Source: PALSA-505 sp036502085 (GTDB lineage Bacteria; Actinomycetota; Actinomycetes; Streptosporangiales; Streptosporangiaceae). From it: DNA of 64,000 nt. Shown in pieces: positions 1 to 6,961 of this stretch. The notes beneath the pieces were generated by a model that saw nothing but the letters and a program-made list of their open reading frames with translations, did no database searches and had not been told where the DNA came from. The position numbers were made by a program, and so were the translations under genes. Position 1 is the first letter of the stretch, and each line of letters opens with the position of its first letter. The stretch lies in NCBI GenBank assembly GCA_036502085.1, contig DASXZD010000005.1, positions 62,001 through 126,000 on the forward strand, read 5' to 3'.

Positions 1-334
1 GAGGGCGAGCCGCCCGGCCTGGTTGACGTACGGGGTGATCGCGAGCCCGGTGAACTCGACCGGGGTGAACGGCAGCCCGGGGCGGTGCCGGGGGCAGGAC
101 CGGCTCGGCCTGGGCGATGACCTTGACCTTGACGGTCTTGGCCCGGGCGTCCGGGTCGGCGTCGATCACTTCGACCGACCACATGGGCAGCCCGGTTGCC
201 TTGTCCTTGGACTGGACGAACCTTTCCGGGGTGGATGCGTCGAAGTCCCGGACCGGCTCGAAGATCCCGGCGGCGAACGCACCATGGGAGAACACGGTGC
301 TGAACTCGACCGGGATCGGGCCTTGCAGTGCCAT
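1..334 (-). pseudogene. pra: Pra-like replication/excision activator of an integrative element, partial and frameshifted
   Basis: The gene starts at ATG 334 with an AGGAG about 8 bases upstream and runs off the left edge. The first ~83 residues (start MALQGPIPVEFSTVF, then a VQSKDK...LPMWSVEVIDADPDAR stretch and KTVKVKV) resemble, from memory, the Pra activator family of pSAM2-type elements, which switches on the replication/integration/excision genes. At about 75-85, in a C/G-rich run, the matching frame shifts by one: the expected continuation (GLPFTPVEF, then GLAITPYVNQAGRLAL) is in the next frame, while the starting frame becomes Arg/His-rich. So it is either a real frameshift or a one-base sequence error. 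The KorSA-like repressor is next to it, as in pSAM2 control circuits. The far end is outside the window. Confidence 0.6.
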
Positions 335-368
335 CTTGATTGCTCCTGTCTACATTGCGGACGCGGCA

Positions 369-452
369 TGACCTGTCAGGTAGAACTATAAGCTATATTA
401 TACCACATGACCTGTCAAGATAAACATCTGATTTCTGGACAACAGGTCAGGG
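369..452. promoter_or_regulatory. KorSA/GntR-type operator cluster between pra-like gene and repressor
   Basis: The AT-rich gap holds two exact copies of TGACCTGTCA (369-378 and 408-417) and a third match on the other strand (ACAGGTCA, 442-449). Each full copy is itself an inverted repeat, TGAC-CT-GTCA, which suits a GntR dimer. The sequence between them (AACTATAAGCTATATTATAC) is the most AT-rich piece nearby and is a plausible promoter for the leftward pra-like gene. Repression by the neighbouring GntR protein is inferred from the arrangement known for pSAM2. Confidence 0.6.
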
Positions 453-457
453 TGGAT

Positions 458-1189
458 CTAGCTGAACGGGTAGGCGTCCCGCAGTTCGTGCCGCTGGCCG
501 GGTAGCACCAGGTCACTGACCTGCACTGGCTTGCCCGCTGCGTCATAGGCGGTGACGATCACGCTGAGTACCGGCTCATCGGCTGCGACCCGCAGCAAGG
601 CGGCTTCCTCGCCGCTGGGGCGGCGGGCGGTGATCTGCTCGATGCCGTGGTCGAGCCGGATCTTCTTCTTGGCCTGGAGATGCTGCCGCAGGCTGTCGCC
701 GAGCAGGTCGGGGGAGGCCAGGTCGGTGCCCTTGGCCAGGTCGAGGGACAGCCATGCCGAGGCCAGTTCGACCGGCTCGCCGTCCTGGCTGAGTAGCCGC
801 TGCCGGACGAACGCCCGCGCACCACGCTCCAGGCTGAGAAGGGCGGTGACGTGCGGCGGGGCAAGCTTGACCCCGGCCTGCACCAGTTCCCCCGCTAGCT
901 CGGTCTCGGGTACTTCGAGTACGTCATGAGCAGGGCGGGTACGTTCGGCGTCGGCGAGCGCGGGGCGGCCGCGGACGAAGCTGCCCTTGCCCTGCTGGGT
1001 GTCGATCCAGCCGCCTTGCCGCAGCTCGCCCAGCGCCTTGACGATCGTCGGCCGCGACACCTCAAAACTGGCCACCAGTTGATGCTCGGACGGCAGCAGC
1101 GTGCCGGGCGGGTACTCGCCCCGGTCGATCCGGCGCTTGATCTCAGCGACCACCTGGGCGTACTTCGGCGGCGCGTATTCGTATGTCAT
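458..1189 (-). CDS. GntR-family transcriptional repressor, KorSA-like (HTH + UTRA)
   Basis: The 243-residue protein has an N-terminal GntR winged helix (residues ~8-72: YAQVVAEIKRRIDRGEYPPG, LPSEHQLVASFEVSRPTIVKAL, GKGSFV) and a C-terminal UTRA-type ligand domain (~95-240). Its length and position beside a Pra-like gene match KorSA of pSAM2, which represses pra and keeps the element integrated. I chose the ATG at 1189 because the family begins shortly before the YAQVV helix; an in-frame ATG at 1210 would add seven residues. TGAC-type inverted repeats lie on both sides of the gene, consistent with autoregulation and repression of pra. The integrative-element assignment is inferred from context. 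Confidence 0.8.
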   Translation of the reverse strand: MTYEYAPPKYAQVVAEIKRRIDRGEYPPGTLLPSEHQLVASFEVSRPTIVKALGELRQGGWIDTQQGKGSFVRGRPALADAERTRPAHDVLEVPETELAGELVQAGVKLAPPHVTALLSLERGARAFVRQRLLSQDGEPVELASAWLSLDLAKGTDLASPDLLGDSLRQHLQAKKKIRLDHGIEQITARRPSGEEAALLRVAADEPVLSVIVTAYDAAGKPVQVSDLVLPGQRHELRDAYPFS

Positions 1190-1220
1190 GATGCTGACCT
1201 GCCCGTACATTGACTGACGA

Positions 1221-1232
1221 CCTATCAGGTCA
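1221..1232 (-). promoter_or_regulatory. Possible GntR autoregulatory operator
   Basis: On the minus strand this reads TGACCTGATAGG, a near match to the TGACCTGTCA operators at 369 and 408. It lies about 30 bases upstream of the repressor start, where an autoregulatory site would be expected. Confidence 0.45.
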
Positions 1233-1313
1233 CGGTACCGTCACAAACCCAATCTGTCACCCCCGGGGATGTGCGCACCGCTCGGAGCAGGTTTGACGGT
1301 GACGGGCAGGCGG

Positions 1314-1523
1314 TCAGGCTGACACGCTGGGAGCGCGTTCCAGCCAGGGGGTTTCTTCCTCGGCCAGGGCGCGGGTCAGTTCCTCGGGTCCGGGACCGTA
1401 GACGGTCGCCGAGGTGCCCCGGGCGCGAGGCATTACCCGGGTGGCGTACCACCAGCCTTCATCGGAGCGCCAGACGCGCCAGCCGGGGAAGGCGTTCTCA
1501 ATCTGCCGGGGTACCGGCCGCAT
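1314..1523 (-). CDS. Small hypothetical protein of integrative-element type (69 aa)
   Basis: The reading frame starts at ATG 1523 with GGAG five bases upstream, and gives a 69-residue acidic protein with a Trp-rich core (FPGWRVWRSDEGWWYATR). It overlaps the end of the gene upstream on the same strand, so the three small genes here form one transcription unit running towards the GntR repressor. Short proteins with this Trp-rich motif are, from memory, frequent in actinomycete integrative elements, but I know no function. A GTG two codons upstream is an alternative start. Confidence 0.6.
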   Translation of the reverse strand: MRPVPRQIENAFPGWRVWRSDEGWWYATRVMPRARGTSATVYGPGPEELTRALAEEETPWLERAPSVSA

Positions 1524-1851
1524 CGTCACTCCTCAGGGGGTTCGTCAGGTCGCGGGTCAGCACGTCGGCGATCAGGTCGGCGATCTTCACCGGGTCGGCG
1601 GGCCGGTCAGCGGGGGGCCAGTACCGCCATTCGACGTACCCGTCGTCCTCCACGATGACCTCGGCATCCCGGCACACCGCCGGGCCGATCACGCTCACCG
1701 GCGCGGATACTCTTGCCAGCCGAGACCGGCCGGGCAGGCGGCGCACCCGCAGGCCATGCTCGGCCAGCCGCGCCTCGACAATCCGCAGCAACTCGCCTGG
1801 CCCACGCCCACCAGGCATCCGGGCGTCGTCGGCGGGCGGCGGGCTGTTCAT
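1498..1851 (-). CDS. Hypothetical protein (117 aa), second gene of the small-gene unit
   Basis: The ATG at 1851 overlaps the stop of the preceding gene in an ATGA arrangement, so translation is probably coupled. The product has an N-terminal amphipathic region (LLRIVEARLAEHGL), a beta-rich middle with an acidic/aromatic motif (DAEVIVEDDGYVEWRYWPP) and a C-terminal helix (VKIADLIADVLTRDL). The codon pattern and fixed overlaps support a real gene. I do not recognise a family with confidence. Its place between two other small genes and a GntR repressor suggests an accessory gene of the same element. Confidence 0.6.
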   Translation of the reverse strand: MNSPPPADDARMPGGRGPGELLRIVEARLAEHGLRVRRLPGRSRLARVSAPVSVIGPAVCRDAEVIVEDDGYVEWRYWPPADRPADPVKIADLIADVLTRDLTNPLRSDDAAGTPAD

Positions 1852-2093
1852 GCCGCTTGCGGGGTTCCGGTGCCTGCGCAGGCCAGGCAGCCCACCCGCG
1901 CCCGGGTCCGCGATGCTCGCTCGCTGACCAGCCCGGCGCTGGCCGGGGACCGGCGCAGGATCAGGAACTTCCAGCCCCGGCCGCCGCACAGCTCACACGA
2001 GCCAGTCACAGCGAGCGGCGGGGACCCGTCCGGTCTGGCCGGTGCGGGGCCGACGGGGAATTGCAGCCTTCGGCCTGGCGGAGTTGTCGTCAT
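1848..2093 (-). CDS. Small Cys-rich zinc-ribbon-like protein (81 aa)
   Basis: The 81-residue protein contains two CxxCxGxG-like motifs, CELCGGRGWKF near residue 33 and CLACAGTGT near residue 69, separated by a basic stretch (LRRSPASAG). This spacing resembles the zinc-binding Cys-rich region of DnaJ and could bind one zinc ion. It is the first of three overlapping minus-strand genes, ending in an ATGA overlap with the next. The start at ATG 2093 has only a weak ribosome site. Function is unknown; a small DNA- or protein-binding accessory factor of the integrative element is my guess. Confidence 0.6.
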   Translation of the reverse strand: MTTTPPGRRLQFPVGPAPARPDGSPPLAVTGSCELCGGRGWKFLILRRSPASAGLVSERASRTRARVGCLACAGTGTPQAA

Positions 2094-2161
2094 GCCGTCA
2101 CGCTAAGCAAGATCCGGGTAAACGACCCGAACTCTCAGTCCGGGTGAGCCCGCCGTCCGGA

Positions 2162-3442
2162 TCAGGCCAGCAGGTCGATCCGCTCGGCCAGCGCCCGCAC
2201 CTGCGGCGCATAGGTCGGCCGGGCGCGCTTGAGCAGGCCCTGCACCAGGTCGCGGGCCAGGGTGTTGTAACGCAGGTCTTCCGGGCCGCTGGCCTCAGCG
2301 TTCACCAGGTGCAGGAACACGCCCGGGTCATCGCGCCGCTGCTCATAACAGCGCGCGACCTCCAGCGCGAACGTCGTGCGGCGTTCCAGCGACGGTAGCC
2401 CGGACGGGTCCAGCTCATCAGCCAGCCGCAGCGCCTCTGACGCCTGGCCGGTTTCCATCTCCACGCTGACCGCGTGCAGCCCGACATTGACCGGCCCGAA
2501 CACCGTCCACATGACATTGGCCTCACCGCTGATCCGGGCCGCAGGCCACGCCTTGTCCCGCAGTTGGTCGCGAGCTTTCCATGGGTCACCGTTGCGGACC
2601 GCGGCGACTGCGGAGACCAGCCAGAGCGCACCCTCGATCGCCACCGCAGTCTGATCGCCCTGGGGCATCTCGCGGTGCAGGGCCTCGATCGCCTTGACCA
2701 CGACCTCTTCCGCGCCATCCGGCTCGCCCTGGGCCAGCAGGATATGGCCGAGATTCCACTTCGCGGCCGCCATCCGCACCGGGTCATCCGCCGCGTCCGC
2801 CGCCAGCACTGCCCGGTCAGCCGCCAGCAGCGACAGGTCCGTCCGTCCGATCCGCTTGGCGAACGTCCGCAGCAGGAAATACAGGTCCGCCGCGATCCGC
2901 GCCGCCTCTCGCCGCAGTTCACCCTCACTTGAGCCCGCTAGCGCTCGCTGGGCCGCCTGGACATCAGCCATCAGGTCCGGGATGACCGGGGACGCCTCGC
3001 TGTAGCGCCGCTGCGAACCCTGCCAGATCCCCCACGCCGCATCCACCCGGGCACGCAAGCCCGACAGGTCCGGGCTATCCAAAGCGGCGGGCAGCCAGTC
3101 ATAGGACATCAGCGCTCGCTGCACCGCCTTGCCCACCGGCAGCACGGCCTCGTCATGCTCAGTCGCCGACTCGCCCAGCAGCTCCGAAAGCCGTACTCCG
3201 AGAATCTTGGAGAACCGGTGCAACAGCGCGATCGTCGGCGTTTTCAGCCCGCGCTCGATCTGGGACAGGTAATCCTCAGTCACCCCGGCCAAGCCCGCGA
3301 CCACCGCCTGGGTCTTGCCCTTCGCCTGGCGGTAAAACCGCAGCCGCTCGCCGACGCGCACCTCCGACGACAAGCTCCACCACCCTCCCGCTGACACCCG
3401 CCCTGTCACTCTCAGGGTAAGACTGGATACCGACAGCACCAC
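2162..3442 (-). CDS. XRE-family HTH regulator with TPR-like C-terminal domain
   Basis: The protein has an XRE helix-turn-helix at about residues 30-90 (VGERLRFYRQAKGKTQAVVA, GVTEDYLSQIERGLKTPTIA, LLHRFSKILGVRLSELLGE) and then ~320 residues of Ala/Leu-rich helical repeats with TPR character (AKWNLGHILLAQGEPDGAEE). This layout is common in actinobacterial peptide- or signal-responsive regulators. The first ~23 residues are not family-like, so the true start may be the TTG at 3373 or a nearby GTG; I kept the longest frame. It is divergent from the HAD gene at 3479, with only ~40 bases between, so the two may share a control region. Targets are unknown. Confidence 0.75.
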   Translation of the reverse strand: MVLSVSSLTLRVTGRVSAGGWWSLSSEVRVGERLRFYRQAKGKTQAVVAGLAGVTEDYLSQIERGLKTPTIALLHRFSKILGVRLSELLGESATEHDEAVLPVGKAVQRALMSYDWLPAALDSPDLSGLRARVDAAWGIWQGSQRRYSEASPVIPDLMADVQAAQRALAGSSEGELRREAARIAADLYFLLRTFAKRIGRTDLSLLAADRAVLAADAADDPVRMAAAKWNLGHILLAQGEPDGAEEVVVKAIEALHREMPQGDQTAVAIEGALWLVSAVAAVRNGDPWKARDQLRDKAWPAARISGEANVMWTVFGPVNVGLHAVSVEMETGQASEALRLADELDPSGLPSLERRTTFALEVARCYEQRRDDPGVFLHLVNAEASGPEDLRYNTLARDLVQGLLKRARPTYAPQVRALAERIDLLA

Positions 3443-3478
3443 CAGTCAGCTAGAAGTCAATGCGAATGGAGCCGGGCA

Positions 3479-4186
3479 TTGGCCCCGACCACGCTCGTCC
3501 TATGGGACATCGACCACACCCTGATCGAAACCGGCGGTGTCGGCAGCGAGGTCTATGCCGCCGCCTTCCACCAGGTCACCGGCCGCCCCCTGGAACACAT
3601 GGCCGAGCTAGCCGGACGCACCGAACCCGTCATCTTCCGCGAAACCCTTCAGCAGCATCACATCAGCGACCCCGACACCATCTTCAACCAGTTCGCCGCT
3701 GCACAGGCCCGCGGCTACACCGACCGCACTGAGGAGCTGAGACAACGAGGCCGCGCCCTCCCCGGAGCAGTCGAAGCCCTCCAGTCCCTCAGCGCAGATC
3801 ATGGCATCGTACAGTCCGTGCTCACCGGCAACACCCGAGAATCCGCCCGGATCAAGCTGCGCGCCTTCGGCCTCGACACCCACCTCGACCTGGACATCGG
3901 GGCCTACGGCACCGACAACGACGAACGCCCCAGCCTCGTCCCCATCGCCCGCCACCGCGCCACCGTCGTCCATCACGCCCGCTTCGACGGCCCGGCCACC
4001 ATCCTCATCGGAGACACGCCCAACGACGTCACCGCAGCCCTCAGCAGCCACGCACGGGTGATCGCCGTAGCCACCGGCAAGGACAGCACCGCCGATCTAG
4101 CCGCCGCTGGAGCCGATACGGTATTCGCAGACCTAACCGACACCGCTGCACTGCTTGCAGCCATCCACGGGAACCAGCCGCAATGA
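3479..4186 (+). CDS. HAD-superfamily phosphohydrolase (235 aa)
   Basis: It starts at TTG 3479 with GGAG seven bases upstream. HAD motif I is WDIDHTLIE near residue 9 (the two Asp act as nucleophile and acid/base), motif II Thr is in SVLTGNTRE, and motif IV is ILIGDTPNDV near residue 180. A helical cap lies between motifs I and II, as in the Gph/beta-phosphoglucomutase subgroup. It is expected to be a soluble phosphatase for a small phosphorylated metabolite, though the substrate cannot be read from sequence. It is divergent from the XRE regulator, and a second HAD-like gene follows within 35 bases. Confidence 0.8.
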   Translation: MAPTTLVLWDIDHTLIETGGVGSEVYAAAFHQVTGRPLEHMAELAGRTEPVIFRETLQQHHISDPDTIFNQFAAAQARGYTDRTEELRQRGRALPGAVEALQSLSADHGIVQSVLTGNTRESARIKLRAFGLDTHLDLDIGAYGTDNDERPSLVPIARHRATVVHHARFDGPATILIGDTPNDVTAALSSHARVIAVATGKDSTADLAAAGADTVFADLTDTAALLAAIHGNQPQ

Positions 4187-4220
4187 CCACGGCACCAGAA
4201 CCACATGTAAGCCGGGCCAG

Positions 4221-4934
4221 ATGAACCATGGACGCCTGCCCACCTTTGCCCTCGACAGCATCCTCCGCCAGACCCGGCACCTGCTTATCGCTTTCGAGGG
4301 ACCGGTCCACCCCATCTCCTCTGACGCATCCGCACCACCTCCCGCGCACCTACATGACCTCATCACCAGCAGCCGCGAAACCGGTCGGACAACCAGCGTG
4401 ATCACCAGCGCACCGGCCCAAACCGTGGACGCCTACCTTGCAACGCACGGACTTGATACGCAGATCACTGCCGTTTTCGCCTCAAGGAACAGCGACCCAG
4501 CCGAGGTAATGTCTATGCCTCGGCTCATCGAGAAGGCCGCGGAAAAGCTAGGCGCCAATCTGGCTGACTGTGCACTGGTGACCAGTACCGCAGCTGACAC
4601 CGAAGTCGCCCGCACCGCCGGGTCACACACCATCGGTTACTGGCTGCCCTGGCCCGCTCGGATCATGACGGTGCCCGGGCGGCCTTCGAGCAGGCGCTGG
4701 CGCTGTACCAGGCCATCCACGAGGCCTACTCCATCGGCTGGACGCTCGCCCGGCTCGCCCGGCTCAGCTCCGCCCGCCACGAACAGGCCCGCCACTGGCA
4801 GGCAGCACAGCAAGCATAGGCCAGCATCCAGCGATACGACCTCATCGCATCCCTGGCGGCCGAGTTCGAAGACTGACGGCCCCAGCCACGACAGGCGGAA
4901 GGCTGCCGCGCCACTGCCGCCCTTCGGTCGCTGA
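4221..4934 (+). pseudogene. HAD-like domain fused out of frame to a foreign 3' end
   Basis: Residues ~1-140 from ATG 4221 form a HAD-like domain (HLLIAFEGPVHP, TTSVITSAPAQTVDAYLATH, LVTSTAADTEVARTAGSHTI), but motif I lacks the DxD pair: IAFEGPVHP stands where a phosphatase would have DFDGTL. Beyond about 4640 the frame turns into Arg/Ser/Pro-rich sequence, while another frame becomes a clean TPR segment. I read it as a HAD-like gene whose 3' end has been replaced by a fragment of another gene. It may be transcribed with the HAD gene upstream. No strong ribosome site precedes 4221. Confidence 0.55.
4646..4876 (+). pseudogene. TPR/NB-ARC-type regulator 3' remnant
   Basis: One plus-strand frame here reads as a tetratricopeptide segment (DHDGARAAFEQALALYQAIH, then GWTLARLARL and ARHWQAAQQA), hits a TAG at 4817-4819, and continues in the same frame as IQRYDLIASLAAEFED to a TGA at 4874-4876. 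No start or N-terminal part is present. It looks like the broken tail of a TPR-containing regulator joined to the HAD-like gene. Confidence 0.5.
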
Positions 4935-5114
4935 CGCTCCCTGTGGTCCGGGTCGGGCTTGCCTTCGAGCAGTTCGGTACCGGTTGATCTGGCCGAACTG
5001 ACGATGATCGCCGTGCCATTAGTGTGACATTAGCCAGGGTGATGACAGGTCAACCACGGTCACTAGGATCATCGGAGTTGCCAGGTCAGGGCCGCTATCG
5101 GCCGTGATCGCTCT

Positions 5115-5160
5115 GCTTCCCAAGCTGATAGTGCGAGTTCGATTCTCGTCACCCGCTCCA
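5115..5160 (+). repeat. Attachment-site-like copy 1: 3' half of tRNA-Gly(CCC)
   Basis: The 46 bases equal the 3' half of a tRNA-Gly with anticodon CCC: anticodon loop TTCCCAA with stem GCTG, variable loop, T-arm GAGTTCGATTCTC, acceptor ACCCGCT and CCA. There is no D-arm or 5' acceptor strand, so it is not a gene. Such tRNA 3' halves are typical att sites of actinobacterial tyrosine-recombinase elements. A near copy lies at 6291. Confidence 0.75.
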
Positions 5161-5240
5161 GATATAAGTCGCATAGTGCTCTTGCCATGTGGTGCTCTGG
5201 GCCGGTCGCGGTGGATGATCCCTGGCCGTACGGTGGTGGC

Positions 5241-5518
5241 ATGAGCGAGATCCTGCTCGACCAGGCCCCCGTTGATGTGGCTGCGGCGGTCCACGATGCA
5301 GTCCGGGCCAAGTCGTGTACCTGACCGAGAGCGCCTGGCGGCAATCGTCCCGGCTGAGCTTGCCGCAGGTAGAGAATCTCACTCCGCAGGAGTTCCGCGA
5401 ACTGCTGGAGGACTTCGCCGACGGCCAGGCCGCCCGTGAGGCCCTCGCCGAGATCGAGGCAGGCGCCGAGCCGGCTTCGGCCGAGCAGGTCTGGGCGGAA
5501 CTAGGCCTCAACTCGTAA
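5241..5518 (+). pseudogene. Broken Phd/YefM-type antitoxin gene
   Basis: Starting at ATG 5241 the pieces of one antitoxin appear in shifting frames: MSEILLDQAPVDVAAAVHDA (frame of 5241), VYLTE (frame of 5315), ERLAAIVPAELAAG (frame of 5329), then the C-terminal part NLTPQEFRELLEDFADGQAA, with AEQVWAELGLNS, back in the 5315 frame to TAA 5516-5518. The order matches a Phd-like antitoxin with a helical toxin-binding tail. At least two frame changes make it non-functional unless these are sequence errors. No toxin gene remains directly behind it. A short protein from GTG 5315 (67 aa) could still be made. Confidence 0.55.
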
Positions 5519-5565
5519 CCGCCGCGCGGGGTGCCTGTGCGAACGGTTTGCGAGTAGCTCGGTAG

Positions 5566-5598
5566 TTAGTCTGAGGATAGACTAATCAAGTCTATAAT
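5566..5598 (+). promoter_or_regulatory. Operator/promoter of the Phd-RelE-type pair, probably leaderless
   Basis: An inverted repeat TTAGTCT-GAGGAT-AGACTAA (5566-5585) is followed by a perfect TATAAT at 5593-5598, only seven bases before the antitoxin ATG at 5606. Transcription would start about at the ATG, so the mRNA is probably leaderless. The inverted repeat over the promoter is where Phd-family antitoxins usually bind to repress their own operon. Confidence 0.55.
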
Positions 5599-5605
5599 CT
5601 TGACT

Positions 5606-5905
5606 ATGACGATAGCTGCGACGCCGGTTCCCCTGTCCGAGGCTAAGGCGCGCCTCTCCGAGTTGGCCAGGCGTGTCCGCCAGCAGCATGAGCGGATAAC
5701 CCTCACTCGTAACGGAGAGGCTGAGGCGGTCCTGCTGTCCGTGGATGACCTTGAAGGCATGGAGATGACCTTGGAGATCCTGGCGGACACTGACGTCGTC
5801 GCGCGCGTCGCCGAGAGCCTGACGGCTCTTGGCCGCGGTGAGCCAGGCGCTGATATGGCTACCGTCCGCCAGGATCTGGCCCGTCGTCGCGCCACCGGCG
5901 CGTGA
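5606..5905 (+). CDS. Type II antitoxin, Phd/YefM family
   Basis: The 99-residue product has the N-terminal Phd/YefM DNA-binding fold (VPLSEAKARLSELARRVRQQ, ERITLTRNGEAEAVLLS, VDDLEGMEMTLEIL) and a helical C-terminal tail for toxin binding. Its stop overlaps the toxin start in a GTGA arrangement. The antitoxin is expected to neutralise the toxin by direct binding and to repress the operon through the inverted repeat just upstream. The ATG at 5606 is preferred over a TTG at 5600 because of the promoter position. The pair sits inside the cassette bounded by tRNA-Gly half copies. Confidence 0.85.
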   Translation: MTIAATPVPLSEAKARLSELARRVRQQHERITLTRNGEAEAVLLSVDDLEGMEMTLEILADTDVVARVAESLTALGRGEPGADMATVRQDLARRRATGA

Positions 5906-6195
5906 CGCCTGAACCCGCGCAGCCGTACGAGATCCGGTTCCAGGCTGCCGCCCGGCGGGCGATCGCCCAGAGACTTCCCGAAGCTGTAGCGGCGGCTGTG
6001 CTGGAATTCTGCAGTGCCGCTCTGGCGGTCAACCCGCATTGCGTCGGCAAAGCGCTCTTCGGCCCGCTGGCCGGATGCCACGGCGCCCGGCGCGGTACCT
6101 ATCGCATCGTTTACCGAATCGACGAGAACCTCCGCGTCGTCCACGTGCTCGACATCGACCATCGCTCGGAGATCTATCATCGCCCGCAATCCTGA
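5902..6195 (+). CDS. Type II toxin, RelE/ParE family
   Basis: The 97-residue protein begins at GTG 5902, overlapping the antitoxin stop. The RelE/ParE fold is visible: YEIRFQAAARRAIAQRLPE at the start, KALFGPLAGCHGARRGTYRI in the middle, and the core strands YRIVYRIDENLRVVHVLDID ending HRSEIYH. This is the RelE subgroup that usually cleaves mRNA at the ribosome; the Arg-rich core and terminal His/Tyr agree with that, but activity is not proven. Full length and intact, so the pair is probably functional. Confidence 0.85.
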   Translation: MTPEPAQPYEIRFQAAARRAIAQRLPEAVAAAVLEFCSAALAVNPHCVGKALFGPLAGCHGARRGTYRIVYRIDENLRVVHVLDIDHRSEIYHRPQS

Positions 6196-6290
6196 CGGGT
6201 CGATTAGCCTTGGTGAACAGGGGTCAGTCACGGTCACTCGCGGGCGGCCAGTCGCGCAGGTCAGCGGACTGAACAGGCGGGTTCCGTGCT

Positions 6291-6335
6291 CTTCCCAAGC
6301 TGACAGTGCGAGTTCGATTCTCGTCACCCGCTGCA
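6291..6335 (+). repeat. Attachment-site-like copy 2: 3' half of tRNA-Gly(CCC)
   Basis: This 45-base stretch matches 5116-5160 at 43 of 45 positions (T-to-C at 6304 and C-to-G near the end). It is again only the 3' half of tRNA-Gly(CCC). The ~90 bases before both copies also share scattered similarity (TTAGCC, GGTGA, CACGGTCACT), so the repeat extends beyond the tRNA part. The two direct repeats enclose about 1.1 kb holding the toxin-antitoxin genes. Confidence 0.75.
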
Positions 6336-6391
6336 TGGCTTCAGGGGGAAGCCCGGCCAACAAGTCGTCGGGGTCGCACTCCCAGTGCCAG

Positions 6392-6745
6392 TCAGCCACC
6401 GGCTACTTCACTGTGTGCGGCCCGGACGATATCGCCTGCTTCCCTGATAGCTTGTGCCCGGACTTCGGCGTCTGGATCCCCGATAGCCAGCTCGGCTGCG
6501 TGCAGCCGAGCAGCGATTGACGGTTTCCGCTCGATCGCTACTGTGACAGCCCACCGGCGGTAGAACATCCGGATCGGGATGACGCTGTCTTCGTCCCCTG
6601 CCTGGGTGAAGGCCTGCTGCATCTCCTCGAAGAACTGCGGTAGCAGCGACGGTGCGACGATGGATACAGCACTCCGCAACCTTGGCAGCGTCATCTCTGG
6701 CAGGGGGATGAGCGGCTCGTCGTGGTCGCCGCGCGTTACTGTCAC
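6392..6745 (-). CDS. DUF6247-like hypothetical protein (117 aa)
   Basis: From GTG 6745 the product has an N-terminal acidic/Pro segment, a helical core (LRSAVSIVAPSLLPQFFEEM, QQAFTQAGDEDSVIPIRMFY, RRWAVTVAIERKPSIAARL) and a C-terminal helix. The order of helices and the RRWAVTVAI segment resemble the DUF6247 family of small actinobacterial proteins, which have no assigned role. The longer open frame to 6928 has an Arg/Ser-rich start that is not family-like. It ends 56 bases from the second tRNA-Gly half copy, so it lies just outside that cassette. Confidence 0.6.
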   Translation of the reverse strand: MTVTRGDHDEPLIPLPEMTLPRLRSAVSIVAPSLLPQFFEEMQQAFTQAGDEDSVIPIRMFYRRWAVTVAIERKPSIAARLHAAELAIGDPDAEVRAQAIREAGDIVRAAHSEVAGG

Positions 6746-6961
6746 TAGGCCGCCTTCTGCTCTCGACCTACCAGCAGGATAGCCCGGCACGCGATGCCGG
6801 ACAGAAGCCGCTCGGCCTGAGCTGGGTGTTCGTTCCTGGTCGGCCGGAGTGACTCGGTGATCGTCAGCCAGTTGGGTCAGAACGATCACGCGACTTGACC
6901 CCGCCGGCGAGATACGTCCCTGCCGCAACCTTGGCTAACTCAGCCTGTCCGTCCGCAGCGG

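Noticed and set aside
5115..5160. Complete tRNA-Gly gene
   Set aside because: Only the 3' half is present; there is no D-arm or 5' acceptor strand in the bases before it, and the same holds at 6291.
5019..5344. Minus-strand reading frames containing DENRTRTISLG and RVTRIELALSAWE as possible proteins
   Set aside because: These peptides are the antisense translation of the tRNA-Gly 3'-half repeat, seen again at 6291; they are not genes.
5566..6399. 277-codon minus-strand frame opposite the toxin-antitoxin pair
   Set aside because: It is a shadow of the Phd/RelE genes and of the tRNA-half repeat; the plus strand has clear families and an operator.
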